Positions 14,865-18,413 of a DNA stretch of 18,413 nt are shown one piece after another. Each line of letters starts with the position of its first letter. Positions within the stretch are counted from its first letter, which is position 1. This stretch comes from Methanobacteriota archaeon. Its GTDB lineage: Archaea > Hydrothermarchaeota > Hydrothermarchaeia > Hydrothermarchaeales > JAADFM01. The notes beneath the pieces were generated by a model, which had not been told where the DNA came from, made no database searches, and was given only the letters and a program-made list of their open reading frames with translations. The translations under genes and the position numbers were made by a program. The DNA lies in contig JAADFM010000009.1 in assembly GCA_013152845.1 (NCBI GenBank), positions 1 to 18,413 of the forward strand, in the 5' to 3' direction.

Positions 14865-15208
14865 TAGAGGAGGCCGAGGTATATATCAGGGAGGCCCTGG
14901 CCGGGAGGCGCTCAGGGGCGGATGAGTCCTGCGACTACTACCCCTGCCACCGCGAGGGCCAGGACTGCACCTGGTGCTTCTGCCCGTTCTACCCCTGCGG
15001 CGACGGGCGCACCGGGGGAAAGACCGTCACAAGCGAGCGCACGGGGAAGCCGGTCTGGAGCTGCATCGACTGCACCTGGGTCCATGAGGATGAAGTGGCA
15101 GGGAAGGTCCTGGAGGAGCTGGAAAAACTCGGCGAAATGGAGGGCTGGGGAGAGGATGCCTTGAAAACGATGAGGTCGAGGCTGTTGCGAGATTTATATA
15201 TGAAATAA
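14861..15208 (+). CDS. Cysteine-rich small domain protein (PF04071-like)
   Basis: This 115-residue soluble protein has eight cysteines (24, 29, 36, 39, 41, 46, 68, 71), clustered as C-x4-C-x6-C-x2-C-x-C-x4-C and a distal C-x2-C, with an YYPCHREGQDCTWCFCPFY core. This matches the 'cysteine-rich small domain' family, which is often encoded beside or fused to cobalamin genes in archaea and whose role is unknown. The arrangement suggests metal or iron-sulfur binding. The ATG overlaps the cobD stop (ATGA), so it is translationally coupled to cobD. After residue 80 the tail is a charged helix. A metal carrier or redox partner in corrinoid assembly is plausible but unproven. Confidence 0.8.
   Translation: MIEEAEVYIREALAGRRSGADESCDYYPCHREGQDCTWCFCPFYPCGDGRTGGKTVTSERTGKPVWSCIDCTWVHEDEVAGKVLEELEKLGEMEGWGEDALKTMRSRLLRDLYMK
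15193..15200 (+). promoter_or_regulatory. TATA-box promoter of the nucleotidyltransferase unit
   Basis: TTTATATA, overlapping the last codons of the Cys-rich gene, is centred about 28 bp before the ATG at 15225. That ATG has no Shine-Dalgarno, so a leaderless transcript starting the three-gene unit 15225-16314 is likely. Confidence 0.55.
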
Positions 15209-15224
15209 GAACACTATCTTTCCC

Positions 15225-15485
15225 ATGGCACAGGAGAGAACGGCCAGGGAGGCGAAGTCCCTTTATACCGATAAAGACTGGGCCGCTTTTTCCAGCTGGG
15301 AGAGGGAATACAAGAGGTCTGCCCTGAGGTCCCTCACACCACAGAAGGCCTTTGAGGTCTTCGCGGGACTGTGGGAGCTTGCCAGGATAGATAGGGACGG
15401 CCTCGAAGCCCTGAGGATGAAGAGGATAGACCACCTTGTAGAAATGCGCAGGCGTCTCGCGGTGCTCCAGGGGGCTTCTCTGTGA
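15225..15485 (+). CDS. Small hypothetical protein, partner of the nucleotidyltransferase
   Basis: This 86-residue protein is not recognised. It is highly charged and predicted mostly alpha-helical, with many Arg/Glu/Lys residues, a Trp-rich patch (DWAAFSSWEREY at about 17-28) and a C-terminal basic helix (MKRIDHLVEMRRRLAVL). It has no cysteines, membrane segment or signal peptide. Its TGA overlaps the GTG of the nucleotidyltransferase gene (GTGA), which shows tight translational coupling. Two-gene units of a small charged protein and a DNA-polymerase-beta-like nucleotidyltransferase are common in archaea and are often annotated as toxin-antitoxin-like. Whether this one is such a unit is inference. 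Confidence 0.7.
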   Translation: MAQERTAREAKSLYTDKDWAAFSSWEREYKRSALRSLTPQKAFEVFAGLWELARIDRDGLEALRMKRIDHLVEMRRRLAVLQGASL

Positions 15486-16054
15486 AGGGGCTTTTAGGAG
15501 CTCTTCGGGATATCCAGACCTTTCTACTGGAGAGTGGAATCCCCTATATGGTGATTGGTGGGATCGGGAACCTGGTATGGGGCGAGCCGAGGGCGACCCT
15601 GGATATCGATATCACTGTTTCCGTTCCCGGGAGAGAAGTTAAGGGTTTCATCAGGCAGGTGGGCAAAAGGTTTAAAATCCTTGTAACTGACCCGGAGGGG
15701 TTTGTAAGAAAGACCCATGTGCTGCCGGTGGAGACGGAGGACTCGGTAAGGGTTGACATAATCCTGGCAGGTCTTGACTACGAAAGGGAGGCGATAGAGA
15801 GGGCGGTGGAGGTCGAGATATCTGAGGGGGTCAAGGTAAGGGTCTGCACCCCCGAGGACCTGATCATCCACAAGGCAGTTTCAAAGAGGGAGCGGGACTG
15901 GCAGGACATCGAGGGCATCCTCATTAGAAGCGGGGAGGGGCTGGATATGGCCTACCTGACTGCGCGCTTGCGGGAACTTTCGTCGGCCTTGGACGAGCCG
16001 GATATCCTCAACAGGTTTGAAAGACTCCGGGAGGAGCTGATATGGAAAAGATAA
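15482..16054 (+). CDS. Nucleotidyltransferase family protein (AbiEii/DUF6036-like)
   Basis: This 190-residue protein has the nucleotidyltransferase fold signature MVIGGIGNLVWGEPRATLDIDIT (about 22-44). The Gly-Gly turn and the D-x-D metal pair (DID) are present, and a third acidic residue lies in SVRVDIIL. Then comes CTPEDLIIHKAVSKRERDWQDIEGIL, the helix pattern found in AbiEii/DUF6036-type proteins (the PEDLI..K and RDWQDIE segments). It is soluble. GTG at 15482 overlaps the preceding stop. The end overlaps the next gene by 13 nt. Homologues act as toxins of type IV-like toxin-antitoxin pairs or as unassigned nucleotidyltransferases. The substrate cannot be deduced here. Confidence 0.8.
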   Translation: MKGLLGALRDIQTFLLESGIPYMVIGGIGNLVWGEPRATLDIDITVSVPGREVKGFIRQVGKRFKILVTDPEGFVRKTHVLPVETEDSVRVDIILAGLDYEREAIERAVEVEISEGVKVRVCTPEDLIIHKAVSKRERDWQDIEGILIRSGEGLDMAYLTARLRELSSALDEPDILNRFERLREELIWKR

Positions 16055-16314
16055 GAACCGAACTCCAGAAGGCCCTCGCCCTCGAGGAGTGCCGCAAATG
16101 CGGCTGCATGAGGTTCAACCTCGAGGCCGTGGAGAAGCGCCTGGCATCCTTTGATACCGAATCTGCCCGGGAACTCCTGGATGATGTCAGGAGATGGCGG
16201 GCGCAGCTTGAGCCGGAGGAGTACGACTGCAAGGACTGTGCAGTCTGCATCCCGGCGGAGGCGTGGGATGCGGTGGTGAAGGCCTTTCCGGTGGCCTGCG
16301 AGGCCCCTGGATAG
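16042..16314 (+). CDS. Small cysteine-rich protein with C-x2-C-x-C and C-x2-C-x2-C motifs
   Basis: This 90-residue protein has cysteines at 17, 20, 22 (EECRKCGCMR), 63, 66, 69 (YDCKDCAVCIPAEAW) and 86, separated by a helical spacer (residues 25-58). The pattern resembles small iron-sulfur or zinc modules that in some anaerobes precede pterin- or corrinoid-related domains, but I cannot assign a named family with confidence. The start is well supported: GGGAGGAG (16029-16036) lies 5 nt before the ATG, inside the end of the nucleotidyltransferase gene. It is the last gene of the unit. A T-rich stretch (16387-16392) follows before hsdM. It may be a detached fragment of a larger multidomain protein. 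Confidence 0.7.
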   Translation: MEKIRTELQKALALEECRKCGCMRFNLEAVEKRLASFDTESARELLDDVRRWRAQLEPEEYDCKDCAVCIPAEAWDAVVKAFPVACEAPG

Positions 16315-16360
16315 ATGAGGAGGCTGAGAAAGCCCAATACATAAGCAAACTTGGATTCAC

Positions 16361-16397
16361 TTATATGATAAGCAGGTATTCTAATATTTTTTAATAA
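16361..16397 (+). promoter_or_regulatory. AT-rich promoter region of hsdM
   Basis: Two TATA-like elements occur: TTATATGATA (16361-16370) and TTTAATAAA (16389-16397). The second is centred 28 bp upstream of an in-frame ATG at 16421, the spacing seen at other promoters of this window. The first would give a 13-nt leader to the ATG at 16403. The T run in 16387-16392 may also end the preceding transcript. Confidence 0.4.
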
Positions 16398-16402
16398 AGT
16401 GA

Positions 16403-18190
16403 ATGTCCTTTGATATAAGGATGGCTGCAGCTAAAGCCCCGAAATGGATTGAACGGCGGTATTCTGTCCTCTGGGACGAATTCAAGGATTCCAGCTTCAG
16501 GATGGAAGATGCGGTGAGGGTTCTCGTCGAGAGGAACAAGGACCGGGAGGAAGAAGTTCCTGTTTATCTTTCTGAACTGAGAAAAGTTGGCTGGCTGAGA
16601 TCTGAACTTGATCCCCAGGATGCAAGGAAGAGGATATATACACTAAAGAAAGTCTACAAAGACATCGAGGACCTGATAGATACAAGCACCACGGAGATCA
16701 CCAGGTCTGAGATCGATGCCCTCCTGAAGAAGGCCGCCGACCTGATAAGGACGAGGGTGGACTACAGCTTTATCCTGATCCTTCTGTTTTTGAAAAGGAT
16801 TTCCGACAAGTGGGAGCTGGACTTCCAGAAGGCCAAGGAAGAGGCCATGGAGGACGGCCTCACCGAGGAGGAGGCAGAGGAGGAGGCAAAGAATGCTGCG
16901 TACCATGATTTCGATTTTCCCGAGGAATACCTCTGGGACAACATCCGCAAAGACGTCAGCACCCTGCCCGAAAAGCTCTCCGAGGCCTTGAAGACCCTTG
17001 CCGAGAGGAACAAGGAGCTGAAGGATGTCATTGACAACGTGGATTTCATCCAGTTCACCACCAGCAGGGAAAACGCCGAGATATTGAGGCAGCTTGTGGA
17101 ACTCTTCAGCGTGAGGAAACTGCACCACGTCTCTCCCGATGTCCTGGGGGACGCCTATGAGTGGGTCCTGGGCTACTTCGCCCCCCAGAAGGCCAAGGAG
17201 GGGGAGGTATACACCCCGAGGGAGGTCATAAGACTCCTGGTGGAGATACTAGACCCGAAGCCGGGAGAGAGCGTCTACGACCCGGCCTCGGCATCCAACG
17301 GGATGCTGATTGTCTCCTATAAACACGTGGAGGCGGAGAGCGGTAAATCAGAGGCCGATAAGCTGTTTCTCTTCGGCCAGGAGGCCAACCACAAGACCCT
17401 GGCCCTGGGGAGGATGAACCTGTATATCCATGACATCAAAAACCACAATCTTGCCTACGGGGATACCCTCCTCTACCCCAAGTTCAAGGAGGGGGAGAGG
17501 TTGAAGCAGTTCGACGTGGTGATAGCCAATCCCCCCTGGAACCAGGACGGTTATGAGGAGGAGAGGCTGAAGAAGGGGGATTTCTGGAAGAGCCGCTTCC
17601 GGTACGGGTTTGTGCCCAAGCAGTCCGCGGACTGGGCCTGGATCCAGCACATGGTCGCCTCGGCAAAGGATGATACAGGCAGGGTGGGCGTTGTCATCGA
17701 CAACGGCTGCCTCTTCAGGGGGGGCAAGGAGAAGGCAATACGTTCGGCGATGCTGGAGGACGACCTCATCGAGGCCGTGCTGCTGCTTCCTGAGAAGCTC
17801 TTCTACAACACAGGGGCCCCGGGGGCCGTTATCATCCTGAACAAGAACAAGCCCGAGGACAGAAAGGGCAAGGTCCTCTTCATCAACGCCAGCGGGGAGT
17901 ATGAGAAGCACCCCGATGTGAGGAAGCTGAACCGCCTGGGGGATAAGAACATCCAGAACATCGTCAAGGCATATCAGGAATTCGACGGCGGCGACGGTTT
18001 CGCCCGCGCCGTCCCCCTGGAGGAGATAAAGGAGAACGACTACAACCTAAACGTCACCCTCTACGTCTTCCCGGAAGAGGAAATCGAGGAGATCGACGTG
18101 GAAAAGGAATGGAACGAGCTGCGCATCATCGAGGAAGAAATCGCCGGTGTGGAGGAGAAAATCGAGGGGTATCTGAGGGAGATTGGATAG
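16403..18190 (+). CDS. hsdM: Type I restriction-modification DNA methyltransferase subunit HsdM
   Basis: This 595-residue N6-adenine methyltransferase has three parts. The N-terminal 90 residues form a winged-helix-like region (RRYSVLWDEFKDSSFRMEDA, VPVYLSELRKVGWLR) not typical of HsdM. The HsdM_N helical bundle follows at about 100-260. The catalytic domain starts at GEVYTPREVIRLLVEI (267-282), with SAM motif I DPASASNGMLI (293-303), FGQEAN (324-329), catalytic motif IV NPPW (376-379) and a coiled-coil C-terminus for HsdS contact. Motif I deviates from the usual DPAxGxGG pattern: Ala replaces the first Gly. The start may be ATG 16403 or ATG 16421, as a TATA-like box lies 28 bp before the latter. 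No hsdR is in the window, and hsdS downstream is truncated. Confidence 0.9.
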   Translation: MSFDIRMAAAKAPKWIERRYSVLWDEFKDSSFRMEDAVRVLVERNKDREEEVPVYLSELRKVGWLRSELDPQDARKRIYTLKKVYKDIEDLIDTSTTEITRSEIDALLKKAADLIRTRVDYSFILILLFLKRISDKWELDFQKAKEEAMEDGLTEEEAEEEAKNAAYHDFDFPEEYLWDNIRKDVSTLPEKLSEALKTLAERNKELKDVIDNVDFIQFTTSRENAEILRQLVELFSVRKLHHVSPDVLGDAYEWVLGYFAPQKAKEGEVYTPREVIRLLVEILDPKPGESVYDPASASNGMLIVSYKHVEAESGKSEADKLFLFGQEANHKTLALGRMNLYIHDIKNHNLAYGDTLLYPKFKEGERLKQFDVVIANPPWNQDGYEEERLKKGDFWKSRFRYGFVPKQSADWAWIQHMVASAKDDTGRVGVVIDNGCLFRGGKEKAIRSAMLEDDLIEAVLLLPEKLFYNTGAPGAVIILNKNKPEDRKGKVLFINASGEYEKHPDVRKLNRLGDKNIQNIVKAYQEFDGGDGFARAVPLEEIKENDYNLNVTLYVFPEEEIEEIDVEKEWNELRIIEEEIAGVEEKIEGYLREIG

Positions 18191-18232
18191 ATGGATAATA
18201 TAGGGGTCGAACAGACAAGAGGGGGATAAAAA

Positions 18233-18316
18233 ATGACCCAAAAACAAACCCCCATCGGAGAACTCCCGGAGGAGTGGGAGGAGGTGAAGGGTAGTGAGCA
18301 AAAAGAAATATGTTGA
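18233..18316 (+). pseudogene. hsdS: Truncated 5' end of type I specificity subunit hsdS
   Basis: ATG at 18233, after AGAGGGGG, opens a 27-codon frame reading MTQKQTPIGELPEEWEEVK and then unrelated residues to TGA at 18314. 'T-x-IGELPEEWE' is the standard opening of many HsdS proteins, and hsdS normally follows hsdM as here. Homology ends near 18289, where base composition falls sharply. The specificity gene therefore appears cut off after about 19 codons by foreign sequence, and a functional type I system would need hsdS from elsewhere. Confidence 0.65.
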
Positions 18317-18413
18317 AATGGAAAATGATGAAATTAGGGAATTAATACTAAAATTCCTTTATAAAAGGTATAAAAATGCAAGGAGTTTAAAAAGTATAAG
18401 ATGTAAAATAAGC
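18294..18413 (+). CDS. AT-rich partial ORF, possible helix-turn-helix protein (runs off the window)
   Basis: From GTG at 18294 a frame stays open for all 40 codons to the window end. It begins MSKKKYVEMENDEIRELIL, then continues as a lysine-rich amphipathic helix pattern. GGAGGT (18280-18285) sits 8 nt upstream, a good ribosome site that lies within the hsdS remnant. The sequence is about 22% G+C (25 of 113 bases from 18301), far below the GC-rich neighbours, and codon use changes to AAA, TTA and ATA. It looks recently acquired. The DEIRELILKFLYKRYKNARS segment resembles the first helices of an archaeal winged-helix protein, but 40 residues are too few to name a family. Confidence 0.55.
   Translation, partial: MSKKKYVEMENDEIRELILKFLYKRYKNARSLKSIRCKIS

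Overview
The window reads as GC-rich archaeal chromosome, most like a euryarchaeal-type anaerobe. Signs of this are: a tRNA gene with no encoded CCA; TATA boxes centred about 26-29 bp upstream of many start codons, which suggests leaderless transcripts; an archaeal UPF0216 (DUF61) protein; the archaeal TIGR00300 ornithine cyclodeaminase; and archaeal surface-protein modules (PGF-pre-PGF and a CGP-CTERM-like tail). The lineage cannot be named from this sequence. The nickel and corrinoid emphasis would suit a methanogen or a related corrinoid-dependent anaerobe, but no methanogenesis gene is visible.

Layout, minus strand (10-5734): tRNA-Gly(UCC); a TIGR00300 ornithine cyclodeaminase overlapping argB; a UPF0216 gene; an ECF-type metal importer (cbiM/nikM, a PDGLE small subunit, cbiO, cbiQ); and the nickel regulator nikR immediately upstream of the importer. 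Conserved repeats overlap the importer promoter.

Layout, plus strand (5861-15208): a corrinoid block that starts divergently from nikR. It holds a lipoprotein BtuF, the cobinamide amidohydrolase CbiZ, a second very large BtuF-like surface protein (broken in this sequence by two compensating single-base indels), the permease BtuC, the ATPase BtuD with an extra 160-residue C-terminal domain, the small chelatase CbiX, bacterial-type CobT, CobD, and an eight-cysteine small protein. Together these would capture and import corrinoids, convert cobinamides to cobyric acid (CbiZ), provide aminopropanol phosphate (CobD), activate the lower-ligand base (CobT) and insert cobalt in de novo synthesis (CbiX). 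The neighbouring importer supplies cobalt or, more likely given NikR, nickel.

Layout, right end (15225-18413): an accessory region with a compact three-gene unit (small charged protein, nucleotidyltransferase, Cys-rich protein), then a type I restriction-modification methyltransferase HsdM. After HsdM the specificity gene hsdS is cut off after about 20 recognisable codons by the start of a very AT-rich (about 22% G+C) open reading frame that runs off the window, which suggests an insertion or recombination point.

No stretch longer than about 130 bases lacks a gene. The longest gap is the nikR/btuF divergent intergenic region, which holds both promoters. No CRISPR array, insertion sequence, rRNA or cobalamin riboswitch was seen.
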